Shown piece after piece: positions 24,068 through 36,017 of a stretch of 64,000 nt of DNA. The notes beneath the pieces were generated by a model. The model did not search any database, was not told the origin of the DNA, and was given only the letters and a program-made list of their open reading frames with translations. A program made the translations under genes and the position numbers. The stretch is from Armillaria gallica (lineage: Eukaryota; Basidiomycota; Agaricomycetes; Agaricales; Physalacriaceae). Each line of letters opens with the position of its first letter. The first letter of the stretch is position 1. Where the stretch lies: assembly GCA_037576215.1 (NCBI GenBank), contig JBANDB010000008.1, positions 3,038,001-3,102,000 of the forward strand. The letters are read 5' to 3'.

Positions 24068-25112
24068 ATGCCCCCAATTCAACGTCTTCGCGCTGCGACC
24101 TTCATTGGCGTAGCTGGGTCACTGCTCTGTACTTTTTCTATCCGTCGCCATCAAAGTCCTGCTTCTACGTTTAGCGACGAGCCACTATCGCCATCGCACT
24201 TCACACCTACGTCCGTAACGTCCACCGAATCCTGTGGCCCCAATTATCGACTCATCACCCTTACCGTTCCACCCAAGCTCGTTCCGCCAAAGTCGTCCTT
24301 CTCAACGATATGGTCCGTCTTTATCAAAGATGACGATATCCAGGTAGAGCGTCCGTACACACCCTTGGAAGGCATAGACGAGCATGGGAACATGAAATTT
24401 TGGATCAAGAAGTATCCTCGTGGCGAAGTCGGTCGATGGCTCCACTCCAAGCAAATAGACGACAAGGTCGAGCTCCGTGGACCTTTGCAGACGTGGTTGT
24501 GGAAAGACGAGGCTTGGGATGAGGTGATCATGGTCAGTCTGCCTTCAATTTTTCGCCATCTCTCTGACACAAATATCCAGATATCGGGGGGCACTGGTAT
24601 CACGCCTTTCTATCAGCTTCTGCATTCAACATTTCAGAATGCTCCATCAAAAACGCGCTTTACGTTGCTACATTCGTCGCGTTCTCCATCCGAGTTTCCT
24701 CCGCCAGAAATTCTCGTGCCGCTGATTGACCACAGCCGTGCAAATCCAGAGCGCTTCCAGATGAGGTTATTTGTGGATGAAATGGAGAAGGAAAGCCCTC
24801 TTGGTGTGACGCCGCAGTTGGGGCGGATAGACAGACAGGCCATTGAGAGCTGTCTGGGATATAAAACATCGTGGTGGCATCGTCTCTTCTGGGAGCGACG
24901 CCAGCCTCAACCTCCACCAAAAGTTCTGTTTCTAGTTTGCGGCCCGGAACCGTAATTGTTTTTGCCTTCGTTCTTCGACTGTCGCTAATGCATTGAATTA
25001 CAGGATGATTAACGCTATTGCCGGACCATACGGACGCAACTATTCTCAAGGACCTGTGCTTGGTATTCTCGGAGGACTTGGCTTCACTTCAACTCAGGTA
25101 CGGAAGCTATAA
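24068..25112 (+). CDS. NADH-cytochrome b5 reductase family protein
   Basis: FAD/NADH flavoprotein. Three exons, with introns 24532-24580 and about 24953-25003. The N-terminus has a hydrophobic segment followed by basic residues (FIGVAGSLLCTFSIRRH), fitting a mitochondrial or ER membrane anchor. The FAD-binding signature RPYTPL is followed by the phosphate-binding region MKFWIKKYPRGEVGRWLH. ELRGP and ISGGTGITPFYQLL (NADH pyrophosphate loop) come next, then LLHSSRSPSE, a CGPEPMINAIAGP block and the terminal GGLGFTSTQVRKL, as usual for this family. Likely electron donor to cytochrome b5 in fatty-acid or sterol modification. A polar insertion between the CGP block and the preceding helix (about 24850-24930) is larger than in yeast Mcr1/Cbr1. 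Confidence 0.85.
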
Positions 25113-25410
25113 AAAGGATCCACGACGGTGATTTTGTATATTACACCGACAACTATAATTAATAAATAGAAGAGGCTTCCTGCGAGGCGGGTTTCATGCC
25201 TGCTCTTAATCAATCAAGAGGATGATGTCGTTCGTACATTGAAGGGTCGGCTAGAAGCTTCGTCCCGTTCAATTCAAGAATGTACAAGTACGGCTGGTAT
25301 AACTAGATTATAAATGTTTGTATCCCCCAGGAAAAGAGTTCAAATGAAAGTGCAAAACGACGGAAAGCTATGCGACAGACTGGTAGAAGAAAATGGAACG
25401 TACACAACCA

Positions 25411-26280
25411 TCACTTCTTTTGAATGACATTGACCAGCCTAATGATGTGATTAATAGAAAATATAAGGTGAAAACGTGACACATACCAATCCAAGCCGTC
25501 CTCCAAACCCTCCCCCTTTGTTGCACAGCTTCCTCGGACACTCCATGGTCGTGACTTTTCTCCTCCAGCCAGGCCCAGCTGTTCACTTATATCCTCAGGC
25601 TTCAGGGCACCCTCGACATCCTGCTTGTTGCAGAAACCAGGAGAGGTACACCCTTCAGTTCCTCCTCCGATAGCATAGTCAACAGCTCCGTCCGTGATGT
25701 CGTCAGGCGCGTGTGGTCGGAGGAGTCAATGACATATATTATTGCCGAGGTATTAGGGAAATAGCAGCGCCAATATGGCCTGCAGATCTATCAGCAACGG
25801 GACAAAGATCGAACGTCAAGCGATCTCACCGTATACTTGACTGTCCCCCTAAGTCCCACACCTGGAATTTGATGTTTTTATACTAGCAGATATTTAGAAA
25901 CAGCGGATCTCTTGTATTGAACGGGCCAACCTGCACGGTCTCGACATTAAAGCCAATTGCTTCATTTTGGCTGCCGTTAGTTATACGTCATCTGTCAGTT
26001 GGAGGAAAACTGACTTGGTATCGTTGAAACAACTTCGCCGATCTGTGGAGTAGCATGAATGGACTGCAGTCATGAATTGAAGGGCGAAAATGACCTGCAG
26101 ACGATAAAGTATTGTGGTCTGACGAAAATCGGCTCAGTTTGGCGGTGCAGACAGAAAGGGCGCGCAGGATACCTTGCCAGCAGAGTCCAAGCCTAGCATG
26201 AGTATCCGGACATCCTGGTCTTTGCTCCAGCGTACGAGGGACGAGAGAGAGTTGAAAAGCGACGATATTGAGAGGCCCAT
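25411..26280 (-). CDS. ARL1: ARF-like small GTPase Arl1, one frameshift
   Basis: Starts at 26280 with MGLSISSLF (Gly2 suitable for N-myristoylation). It carries the P-loop GLDSAGKTT, switch I IGEVVSTIPTIGFNVETVQ, switch II [20 protein letters not shown], the NKQD base-recognition motif and SCATKGEGL before the C-terminus DWLVNVIQKK. Arl1 recruits GRIP golgins at the trans-Golgi. The exon that encodes TTILYRLQ is only 24 bases (26095-26118). One base seems missing in an A run at 25634-25636: PLLVF-CNKQD is split between frames, with everything before and after intact. It is divergent from the WKF-domain gene over 92 bases. Confidence 0.88.
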
Positions 26281-26372
26281 GGGGTACAACGTCAAGGTAG
26301 ATGGAAGGCTTGGCTTGCTGCTTAGAAATGCCAGTACGACCACGTGCCATATCAAATTCACCATCCACCACT

Positions 26373-27154
26373 ATGGGCGAAGACGACAAGAAGACCTTGG
26401 ATGATGTCCAAGTAGTAATATCGATCGAGAAGGAGAAAAAGAAGAAAAAGAAGCGGTCGGAAAAGTAGACAAAGCGGATGAGGACGAAAATAAATCGCCA
26501 CGGCCTGTCAAGAAATCGAAAAAACGAAAACATTCTGAGGCAGAAACGGAAGAGACCGAGACCCAGCCCAAGAAAAAGAAACATAAAAACAAAACTGGTT
26601 TTCCTGATCCATCAGAGGATTCGTCGCTGTCGGAGCAGGCGCGAAGAGGTGGGCAACTCCATACTATCACGAGTTTGAATGATGTCTAATTGCTACCATC
26701 GGAAGCACTTGAGTACGCGTTCACGCAATTTCACCGTCCCAAGCACTGGAAATTCCACAAGGCGAGACAGAATTGGCTCATACGCAACGTGTGGTCCCCC
26801 GGTGCTGTTAGTCTCTCTACGTTTCCTCTTAGCATTACAGTATTAACTAAACGGCGTTTTTTTTTACCTAGGTTCCAGATGCTCACATGCCATTGGTTTC
26901 AAAGTATCTTGCAGGTGTTCAGGGCGGAGTGAGGGAAGTGAGTCTTATTTCTTATGTTAAGGCTCCATATACAACATTGTTGACTGGTTATGCAGAATCT
27001 CGTCAAGACGTGTCGCTCCCATGTCACCGAGGCTGGAGAAGCCGTGTCAAATGATGAACCACCGCAGGGCACCAGTGAGCAGGCACTCCCGGAGCCCAAA
27101 GTCAAAGAGCTACGTGCTAGAGCGATCCTCAGTGTCCTGGAGGCTACTTCATAG
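26373..27154 (+). CDS. WKF-domain nucleolar protein (C7orf50-like), one frameshift
   Basis: The N-terminal half is Lys-rich with several basic nuclear or nucleolar-type signals (EKEKKKKKKRSE, KKSKKRKHSEAE, QPKKKKHKNK). The C-terminal half has the WKF domain (EYAFTQFHRPKHWKFHKARQNWLIRNVWSP as one block, then VPDAHMPLVSKYLAGVQGGVREN). The protein ends LRARAILSVLEATS. Human C7orf50 and fungal relatives with this domain are nucleolar and linked to ribosome assembly. Three introns follow the first exon. The frame from the ATG stops at 26466; one extra A in the run 26461-26464 would join it to the next part (EKVDKADEDENKSP), so a base has probably been lost. Confidence 0.8.
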
Positions 27155-28084
27155 TGACAGATGGTTCCCAGGTCCTGAATGTTTCTTTCTTGGTTCTGAT
27201 GTCACTCCCAGGCCATTCGATGATTCTCATCGTATCTTTCCCATTGATCGAAATGCATTTTCTTCCCAAACCTCGACAGCGTGAACATTCCACCTAAGAA
27301 ATACCCCCAAGCCGTCGGAGAGTACGCCCTGTCATTTTCCAATTCGCCGAGTTTGTCCTAGTGACTTATCTTCATGCATCTCCCATATTGGCACAGGATC
27401 CCCCGAAGTTTGATGTACGAAGGAACGTAAACTCACTAAATTCAAGAGCGGACTGATGGAGGTACATCCGATCAGGAACTATTTAGCTTCTCCGCCTATT
27501 CTTCCGTTGCCCAACAAGCCAACCCAGTAGCAGATATACCCCGGCATAGTCTGCGGCACGCCTCGTTGAACCGTATGTCTCTGCACCGATGACCGAGCTG
27601 CATTCTAATCACGACCCACTTTCTGTCTGTAAAGGTTAAAGTCGTTGGCGTCCAGGAACATGAATCCCCATTTTATCTCTCAAGAAACATTCGACCAGTG
27701 CTTATTTTGCACGTTATGTAACTGGGACACATATACTCAGCCTAAATGGTGCTTTTGCATGGATCTCAGAGTTCTGGAAATAGGCGATTTGAAAAACAAG
27801 CGGCGTGCCTTGTATCGAATACGTCTTTTTATGAATGAGGGTAGGTCCAAATAGGCTTAGTCTCCCAAGGTTGACCATCCAAGAAGCGGCCGAGCTCAGA
27901 TCGGTTGCCTTGTAAGCAGTCACTACTTAAGGCCAGCATCGGTCGTAGGGAGGTGTGACCAGGCAAGCGGATTATCATCTTGTCCTCTTTGTTCCTTCCT
28001 TCCGTATTTCTTGGTGAGCTCGCGTCCATGTTCATCGTCTTCATTGCACTCTGATCTTCTGACGCGTCGTAAGTCTGCTTCACG
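27155..28084. other. 930-base stretch with no gene identified
   Basis: Between the WKF-domain gene and the seven-helix gene. Short open frames on both strands (up to 96 codons, one of them antisense to the next gene's start) lack motifs and splice support. Could include long untranslated regions or a non-coding transcript. Confidence 0.4.
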
Positions 28085-29925
28085 ATGGTCAATTGGTCGG
28101 ACCCCGCCGAAGTCGCCAAAGACTACCGTATGTTCCAATCATTATCCTCCTCGTATTCTCTGAACTATCACAGTTGTCTTCCAACGGCTTATCTTCACTA
28201 TTTTCGGCGTCTGTCTCTGGGAGCTTTTCACAACCTGCGGTTTCGAATGGTCCTTGATCACACGCCGTCGTCAGTTCCGATGGCCTCTGGTGAGTCGAGC
28301 GTTTCTTGGTCCTGGCGCTTTTTCTAACGATGGCGTTCCGGCATGACAGAGTATGCAATTCGTATCTCTTGCTGCGTTCATACTGACTGATTCTCGCATC
28401 AGTCTTTTTCTTTCTATCTCGCTACTGTATCCTATTGGCCTTCATCGGACTGTGAGTCTTTTGGTGCCAAGCCAAAGCGGAGGATTCTCACTAACTTCCA
28501 CAGTATTATCTCCCTGTCTGTCACAACCCGGGTAAAGACTTTCACCTCCCCCTTCCGCAAATCCAACTAACGCAAGCAATGACTCTTCAGATCAACTGCA
28601 ACGTGAGCGATCTTACCAAGTACTTTTGGTTCTACCGCGATTAATAATCTCTTTCTTAGGCCTTGTATACTTTCAACGGGGTATGCATATCCCTAAAGTA
28701 TCTCATGAAGTTCTCGTGAGACTGATGTTTTGATAGTGGGCTGGCAACATGACCATCTTGTGTGCTTCGACGTCCCTCATGCTCCGCACGTAAGTGCCAT
28801 CCTAGAGACGAACGGCCAGCGCTAACGGAACCGCAGAATGGCATTATGGGAGCGCCGTAAGAGCGTCGTCATTCCACTGTCGCTTCTCTGCGCTGCACAT
28901 TGGGGACTTCTATATCGCACGATGTTCATCGTTCATGCAGCCTGGGAGAGACCGCTGGCGCTTGCGTCGTAGTGCAGACCAGTCCTGGAATACTCAACGT
29001 AACCTTCTTTTTCAGTGAGAGCCAGCCTTCCCGTATCATCTTGCATTTGCTAACGAGGAACTTAGCTATGGGTTTCGACTTCGTCATTCTCTGTTTCACA
29101 GCCTTCGCTCTGATTTCTAAACACACCGCCCGCACTGACTTGTGGAAGTTACTCTTCAACGACGGTCTTGTTTACTTCGTGGTAACGTTTTCCTGCAATT
29201 GTATTCCTGCGGTACGTACTCTGTATATTAAATTGAATTTCGAGTTAATGGTGTTTAGGTGCTGAACATCCTCAACCTGAACAGTAAGTTTCTAGTCTTT
29301 CCATTGGGACTTTGACGCTGACTTTCCTATCCGTAGCACCCATGAATGTGTAAGATCTTTTCGCACTTGTATAATAGTAACCCAATTCTAATGAGGATCG
29401 GCTTATCTTAGAATCGCGACAGTGAGTGAAATTCAATTGTCCTTCGCCTCTATTCTAAGAAAACGTCCAAGGTGCCAGCTGCTTTAGTTTCGTACGTACG
29501 ATCACACAATTCTTTCCGAACTGAATCTGACCGCCAATGTACTTCAGGTCCATTGCCTCCGGCCGGGCTGTAATGCGTCTACTGGATTTCCACTCACACG
29601 ATGTGTATGTCCACTCAATGTCGGGCATGTCGAGTGGCAATACTCCGCCTCGTGCTCCTGTTCCCGCAGCGTTCGCGGTCTCTGTGGCAGCTCCGCCTTT
29701 GACGCGCCCGGAGGTCCACGTTACAACGGAACACTTTACCATGCACGAGTACCCGTAAGTAATCACTTTTCTTCGTCTGGTGTCAATTATTAAGGACGCT
29801 GTAGACGCGCCCAGTACCGTAAGAGTCAGGATACCCAAAACTCCCTTGACCTCGAGGCAGGTACAGAATCCTACAATGTGAAGGGGGAAAGCGTCACTTC
29901 AATTACTGATTTGCGAGCGCGATAG
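28085..29925 (+). CDS. basidiomycete seven-helix membrane protein
   Basis: About ten small exons. The start MVNWSDPAEVAKDYLVFQRL is characteristic of a family common in Agaricomycetes. Helices can be seen in order: LIFTIFGVCLWELF; WPL plus LSRYCILLAFIGLIISL; the VNCQALYTF block with NMTILCASTSLMLRTMALWE; VVIPLSLLCAAHWGLLY; GFDFVILCFTAFALIS; NDGLVYFVVTFSCNCIPAVLNIL; VPAATLVSSIASGRAVMRL. A cytosolic tail rich in Ser, Pro and Met follows and ends LRAR. The layout resembles fungal GPCR-like proteins but no G-protein-coupling signature is recognised and no ligand is known. Such genes often occur in expanded families. Confidence 0.78.
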
Positions 29926-30127
29926 GCTGTATATTACAAATTTGCAACATTTTCCTTTCGTATTCATGGTTCTGTCTACTGGTCTTCGCCTTCCTTATAA
30001 TACAATAATCTTGCTTTTTGATATATAAAAATTAAATGATGCTTGGATGCAGATGATAGTCTCAGACTGTACGAAGTTTTTTCCAACGGGACGCCCAAAA
30101 ATGATAAATAGATTGCGAATACATATA

Positions 30128-30816
30128 CTACCGTCTCCGCTTTGACCGACCTGGCTTCCTTACAGCAGCTATTCCTCCTTGTCGATTCATGCCCTTCGAC
30201 TTTGGCCGAGTAGGAAGACCTTTCGACGCTCTCCACTCCTCCCTCCGCGAACCTCTCCGTCCATGCGTTGACACGCGAGTAACACCACCAGGGGTATCTA
30301 CTTCCATAGATTCTGGTGGTGGAAAGAAATAATAGGTAAATGGGAAGCGGAAATGATGAAATACCCAAGAGCGAACCTTGCAGAGGGGTATCGTTATCTT
30401 GTGTATCCTGTGGCACTGCGAAAAGAACTATCAATGATCGTCATTCGAAAACAAATAAATCGAATGGGATCAAGAAGAGTCTTTCAAAATGAGGAGGCTA
30501 CTGCCTTTCTCGCACGACGTCGGCGACGTGGCTTGACAGGCCCATGCTGCAGCGAGTGCATGGTGTCCGCGGTGATATCCATTGCATCCAGAAGACCAAA
30601 AGCCGCTAGCCAAGACGGTGACCAACCTGTCGAGTCTTCTACCTCTCCCTCAGCGTCTTCTAGGGGAATGTCCCCATCCTTGTCCTTTGATATGACGGCC
30701 ATTAGTTTGGCATTGAGCCTATGCAGGCGAGCAGATTCTGTTGCTGCATAAATTCCATCTTCTCGCTTCTTCGAACGGAAATCCCGTTTGGTTTTGGATC
30801 GAAGTGATTTTGCCAT
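30128..30816 (-). CDS. LLP/DUF2423-type nucleolar protein
   Basis: Three exons from 30816. The N-terminal block MAKSLRSKTKRDFRSKKRE and YAATESARLHRLNAKL are the signature of the DUF2423 (YBL028C/LLP homologue) family. The C-terminus is very basic (RRGSRREEWRASKG, RKPGRSKRRR). The acceptor of intron 1 was set at ccacag before DTQDNDTPLQ because it alone keeps the frame. Family members are small nucleolar proteins that associate with pre-60S particles. Convergent with the seven-helix gene, with 202 bases between stop codons. Confidence 0.82.
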
Positions 30817-31121
30817 TGCGTGTTTGGTGAGAATGTGTGTGTGGTGGTGGTGGTTGTGGTGAAGGAAAATTTAGTTGCCTCTAATGGACGACTCCAAAGT
30901 TTTATAGAGCGGAGTTTGTATATGTGGCTGTGTGGCTGCGCCGGGCCGGGCAGTGCAGGCGCCTCGTCGATCGTGACTCAGATAATGAGGCTAAGTATAG
31001 AATCAGATTAGATGTTATTATAGAAGGTAATTGGTAGCCAATACAACTTAGTTCTAGATAGTTCTAATAGCGCGCGCTCGAAAAGCTCTACAACAGACAC
31101 ACCAAAGCGAAGAAAATATCA
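30817..31121. other. intergenic region, promoter of the LLP-type gene
   Basis: Contains the TG/TGG low-complexity tract just upstream of the LLP-type start and the 3' end of the CGI-58-like gene. No gene seen. Confidence 0.45.
30834..30861. repeat. TG then TGG microsatellite
   Basis: Five TG units run into six TGG-like units (tgtgtgtg, then gtggtggtgg). On the coding strand of the LLP-type gene it is a CCA/CA leader tract within 50 bases upstream of the ATG. Likely length-variable. Confidence 0.6.
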
Positions 31122-32743
31122 CTACACGAGGGGCTGACGATCCAGCTCTTTAAGCAGGAGGTCATTGACAAGTTTGGCGTTGTCGAGATAAACTATTCGA
31201 CTGTCAAGTAAAGCACCATCAGAGATCGCAAACACGCACCATGATGTCCAGCGTTGTTGACGATGTACATCCGACCTTGACCATTACCGGCCTGGCGTAG
31301 TCGCTCGACAGACTCTTGCCCCCCTTCTGGGTCCATCCAATCATGGTCGCCATCTAGCCGAACTCAGTTGAAGTCCGGTTGACTGGCAAGCCACGGCAAT
31401 TACTCACAAACAAAGGTTACTGGGATCTTGAGGGCAGAGATTCGATCGACGATAGGCATTCTGGCGTGTGCGCCAGGAGCGAGAATATGAGATATGCAGT
31501 ACTCTCCCGAGCCCTTGGCCAAAGTAATGTTGAGGATGTAATCATGCATGTCGCGCGTCTCCTCGGGCGTCAAGCCTGTGAATCGTCGCGACGAATACTA
31601 CAAGAAAAATTCAATACCGGGAACTCATGCCATTGATATATGAAAACTGACCTTGCCAACTATCAACGGTCCCCAAAACATGGTTGATCGGACCACCTGA
31701 AATGGACTCCACCCTTCTTCCCATAGATAAGTGAATAGCTTTCTAGTTCGGCTCTCTTGGGCTTTGACCGTCCGCTGTCGAGACTCTATTTCTTGCACCT
31801 TCTGTGTCGTTGCTGGTTCCGTCGACCCGCCAGGACCATGGGCTTCCGAAGGCTCCAACTCCTGCGAGGGAACAGAATAATCAGGTCCGCGGGGTACACC
31901 GGCAGGTGACAATAGAATCAGCTTGTTGACTCTCGTTGGATATTTGAGCGCGTAAACGACACTAAAATATGCACCGAGAGAATGGCCGACAAGGGTCATC
32001 TTTTCTAGACCCATTTTCTGACGCCAATCTTCTAGAGAATCGATGAAAAAAGATTCTGCTTCCTTGACTCGCCCTGGAATGTCCTTGCGTGAAGCCTTGA
32101 CCGTGAAAGGCACCCGAGCAGAGCGACCCATGCCTAGCCAGTCGAGTGCAAAGACAGAACTTCCCCGCCTTCCGGCCCAGTCGGCAAGTGGTAGGAAATT
32201 CTGAAAGTAGAACCCTAGACCGGCACCGTATCCATGTAGAAGAACTGTAGGCGGGGGTGCAGTTGGTGATGGTGAGTTTGGTGTTATTGAGAATGTATTG
32301 ACATAGTGCTTCGGTGAAGAGAGCTCAACCCTTGAGCTATGGGCCACGACCGGTCCGTCTACCGAGGCTGATGCATCTTTGCGGAAGAAAGGCAGCCGCC
32401 TACTGATAGATGAGTAGCTGTTATCTCGGGTTGAATAGATAATGACCTTAGCAGTCGTTCCTCGCTGATGGCACTTTGTTTCTCCCCTGCTGCCCACCTG
32501 TAAAACATGAGTATGAATATACTTGTCATAGAGACACCCCATGCTGACTGACCATTGTTTCATGCTTGCTGCGAATGCAGATGGAATCTCATTTGCGGGG
32601 GGTAACGACGACAGTGCCGATGGATTGAGTGAAGCACTCATTGCAGATAGTGCACGAGGTAGACTTAAGAGGGAGCGAGACGACGTGGTGAAGGGAAACT
32701 TAAGGTGGGAACATGCGTTGCACTGCTCGGCTTTTGAGGCCAT
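31122..32743 (-). CDS. CGI-58 (ABHD4/5)-like alpha/beta hydrolase
   Basis: Alpha/beta-hydrolase with the block order of the CGI-58/Ict1/Cld1 family: WWAAGEKQSAISEERLL, LLHGYGAGLGFYFQNFLPLA, VFALDWLGMGRSARV, FFIDSLEDWRQKMGLEKM, the nucleophile elbow GHSLGAYF, VNKLILLSPAGVP, WEEGWSPFQVVR, GDHDWMDPEGG and the terminal acyltransferase-type HX4D motif (GHHVYLDNAKLV). The nucleophile Ser is present, whereas animal CGI-58 has Asn, so both hydrolase and acyltransferase activity on phospholipid are conceivable. The family acts in phospholipid or cardiolipin remodelling. The first exon has a Ser/Leu-rich presequence-like N-terminus. It includes a long polar insertion after LSPAGVP. It is divergent from CWC21 over 135 bases. 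Confidence 0.84.
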
Positions 32744-32878
32744 CCATGCCGTCCATGAACGTCATGCCAATGTAGTCAAAAAGGGGTAAATACTCCATAA
32801 GGGGAATACTCACGTGCAGGCCACGTCCCGTGTCGGCACCAAAAACTCCGCCAGTTCTTACTTTACCGATTCACTGCC

Positions 32879-34111
32879 ATGTACAACGGTATCGGTCTTA
32901 CTACTCCCCGAGGAAGGTCTGTATGTTCCAGACATGCATCATGTCCTCTTTTTGACTCTTTTGTAGTGGAACAAACGGCTATGTTGTCCGCAACCTCTCG
33001 ACGTTGAGGTCATATCAACCAGCCCAGGATCGTGCAAATGCTTGGGATGCAGCACCGCCCAAGCACCGTGAACCGGACGAAGGCATACTGGAGCATGAAA
33101 GGAAACGAAAGGTCGAGGTTGAATGTCTGACCTTGCAGCTTGAGCTGGAGGATAACGGGTGAGTGCAACTCATGATCCGTCACCTTCGTTGTCTCACAGC
33201 AGTTACGCAGTGTCGACGAGACAGAAATTGAAGAAAAAGTTGGCGCCCTTCGTGAAAAGCTTCTAGCGAATTTATCAAGCATGGTGCCCAAAAAGCTGAA
33301 GCCTACTGACACTCATGGTATGGCGGCGGCTAAAAAAACAGAGCTTGCCAAAATGGCCCGCGCTTTCGGTACCAGTAGCAACTACAACGAAGGCGATGCT
33401 TTCGACCGGGAAAAGCAAGAAGAGCTGAAGGTGAAGCGACAGGCTGAACGAGAAGAGAGAGATCGCAGAAAAGAGGAGGAGCGGGAAAAGATGTTGGAGC
33501 AAAAGGCTAAATGGGAGGCTGAGAAAAGGGAACGCGATCGACTGCGACGAAGAGAGGAGGACAGGATTCGACGGGAGAGAGAAGAAAATGCTTTGAAGCG
33601 GAAGGATCGTGGCATGCCTCCACCGCCTCTGCGAGACCGACCCTACCGTGACAATCGCGGTTCAGACAGGCGCAGTCGGAGTCGAAGCCCTCGTCGTCGT
33701 CCTTCACCTCCCCGACGGCCTCGCCGCGATTCGAGGTCACTGTCACCTCCACCTCGTCGACGATATGACTCGCGTTCACGCTCACGTTCGCGATCATCAT
33801 CTTTGTCGCGCTCTCCTTCACCTCTCCGTCGCTCACCGCCTCGCTCACCGTCTCGTACACCGCCTCGTCTGCGCGACGTCAGCCCTCCTCCCCGTCGTAG
33901 AGGACGTTCTGCCTCCCATTCGCCGCCGTATAGGCCAAGAGACAGAAGGGATCCTCTTGTCGAAGATGATGCAAGGGCAGACAGGGGAAGAAGGCAACAT
34001 TCTGAAGATCAGCTTCGACGAGGTCGCGGTCGTTCTGCGTCAAGTGGTTCGTCGATGTCCGTTAGTTCGCAGTCATCAGGGAGCCGGAGTCGAAGCCGAA
34101 GCCGTGACTAG
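32879..34111 (+). CDS. CWC21: splicing factor Cwc21/SRRM2-like (cwf21 domain)
   Basis: The start MYNGIGLTTPRGSGTNGYVV is the classic Cwc21/SRm300 N-terminus, which docks on Prp8 in the activated spliceosome. The cwf21 region follows (EPDEGILEHERKRKVEVECL, DETEIEEKVGALREKLL). Then a charged Glu/Arg/Lys helix (about 33415-33600) and a long RS domain (about 33650-34105) end in RSRSRSRD. Intron 1 (after 32916) splits an Ser codon in GSGTNGY. It is much longer than yeast Cwc21 because of the RS tail, so closer in layout to animal SRRM2. Confidence 0.9.
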
Positions 34112-34540
34112 TCGGCTTTGTCGTGTACTTTCTGCCTCTCCTTTCTTCCGTTTGTCTGATATGTACTAGTATTTCAACAAGACTGACCTTACAAGTTGGC
34201 TAGAAGTTCGCGACATTCTGAATCCAGAAAACATCAAGGTGGCGCTATACCAATGATTTTGCAATCGTAATTTTTCTTCTTAACTTTAGAAGGTTAGATC
34301 ACCTGTCTTTGAACTCTTACCACCATGTCAAAGTACATTCCACACTTGAACGCGGCACGAACGTCCGTCTCAATATGTCGGATGTCAACCTTTCAATCTA
34401 TCCAAGAGCAATCGATATCGATCTCAACGGTCCAGACAAACAAATACGCCATGTCGAACAACGTTGCGCGTGTATCACGACATCTATTAAAAAGACTTTT
34501 TGTCATTATATATTGATGGTGGTCACCTTCCTTCTCTGCA
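34112..34540. other. intergenic region before the monooxygenase gene
   Basis: Short open frames at 34309-34611 overlap the next gene's start and have no motif. Otherwise 3' untranslated sequence of CWC21 and the promoter of the flavoprotein gene. Confidence 0.45.
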
Positions 34541-36017
34541 ATGACTTTTCCTTCTCCGAAGCGGATTGTCGTGATTGGCGGTGGCCCAGCCGGGTTAGCT
34601 ACCCTTCGTAGCCTGACTGAACGCGGACAGTTCGATAAAGTAGAACTCCTAGAACGACGCGATAATGTTGGAGGTGTTTGGTATGTTACACCTTTTAACA
34701 TGATGAATGCCACTGACTGCTTCTAGGTACCTTGATGATCCCAAGGAAGGTGATACTAAGCCCCGATGGCCATCACCTTCATACCCGGGACTTGTAGGCA
34801 ACGTCTTGCCCGAATACCTTTCTTTCTCTCAGTTCCCATTCCCCGAACCGCCATCGACGCCAGATCAACCTTTCCCGACGCTTGTAGAGACCCACGACTA
34901 CCTCCGGGCGTTTGCTGAGCCGTATCTAAAGAACGGGGCTATCCGATTGAACCATGAGGTTACTCGCGTCGAGGAGCTTCCCGATGGTGCTGGTTGGAAA
35001 GTCGTGTTCAATGACTGGAACGATGGGGGCGAGCAGCGGACTGAAATCTGGGACGCTGTGGTTGTCACTGTTGGGTGGTATGATAATCCAGCTTGGCCAG
35101 ACACGGAGGGTCTTAATACACTGAAGGAGAAAAGGCTTGCGATCCATGCCAAGTGGTATAGAGGACCTGAGCCTCATGCGGGCAAGGTAAAAGGTTCCTT
35201 TTACCCTTTGTATCAGAGTCTTATGGCTTTACAGCGTGCACTTGTTATCGGTAATGGCAATTCGTCCAACGATATAGCTTCTCATCTCGCTCGGGGGGTT
35301 GCAAAGGAACCCGTGTACAGGAGCATCCGTCGACCAGCCCTTCCGACATTCCCAAGTCTGCCCGATCCGCGTATCGTTGACGTTGCCCCAGTCATCAAAT
35401 ATGCGCTAGATGCTTCTACGAACAAGATAACCGCGACACTGAAGGATGGGACCGTTATCGACGACATAGACATCGTGTTCGTTGGTACAGGTTACAAGCC
35501 AATACCGTCTTTCGTGCATGTTCTAGACCCAACGACCAAGCAAGTGACGCCGCTCATGACGGAGGAAATCACGCCCCATCGAATCCCTGGACTCCACCGC
35601 TATATTCTCTACGCCCACAACCCAACGCTTGCTTTTGTCCTCGCGATGTTGTGCTATACCCCTTTTACCATCAGTGATCTCAGTAGTACCTGGCTCTCTC
35701 TTGCCTGGGGTGGGGAGATTGTCTACCCCGAGACTGCAGAAGGTAGACTGGAGTTTGAGAAGACAAGATTGGCGTCAATTGATAAGGCGCTCGAGGATGT
35801 CACAGATCCTTCATCCTTTATCGGCTGGGGTATCTTGGGGACCTTTGAGCAGGAGTTTTGTTCTGGGCTCAAGGAAGATATATTGAAAGTTAGACCGGAG
35901 TTGAAGGATATTTTACCGGAGTGGAGCGACGAGAGAACGAAGCAGAGGGAGGCGATGTACCCCTTGAAGTACAAGGCACTAGAGTTCACCAGGGAGCAAA
36001 GACGGAAATTACATTAG
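34541..36017 (+). CDS. flavin-containing monooxygenase-like FAD/NADPH protein
   Basis: Three exons (34541-34680, 34727-35186, 35235-36017) give 460 residues. The N-terminal FAD-binding motif VVIGGGPAGLATLRSL lies at about residues 9-24. A second dinucleotide motif RALVIGNGNSSNDIASH and the FVGTGYKPIPS motif near the end of the Rossmann part follow the FMO plan. The FxGxxxH region is degenerate (GWYDNP and then HAKWYRG). The intron at 35187-35234 is 48 bases, a multiple of three and stop-free, so an unspliced form would add 16 residues; its removal is supported because HAGK then joins RALVIGNG, as in relatives. Probably oxidises small nitrogen- or sulfur-containing substrates; substrate unknown. 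Confidence 0.82.

Noticed and set aside
27645..27854. 69-codon plus-strand frame rich in Cys
   Set aside because: No signal peptide or Cys spacing typical of small secreted proteins, and no splice support.
31319..31324. Possible frameshift in the CGI-58-like gene at a C tract
   Set aside because: Recounting gives six C, which encodes GDHDWMDPEGGQESVERL in frame; no base is missing.
33507..33860. Minus-strand open frame antisense to the RS domain of CWC21
   Set aside because: Reverse reading of Arg/Ser codons keeps frames open; low-complexity shadow.
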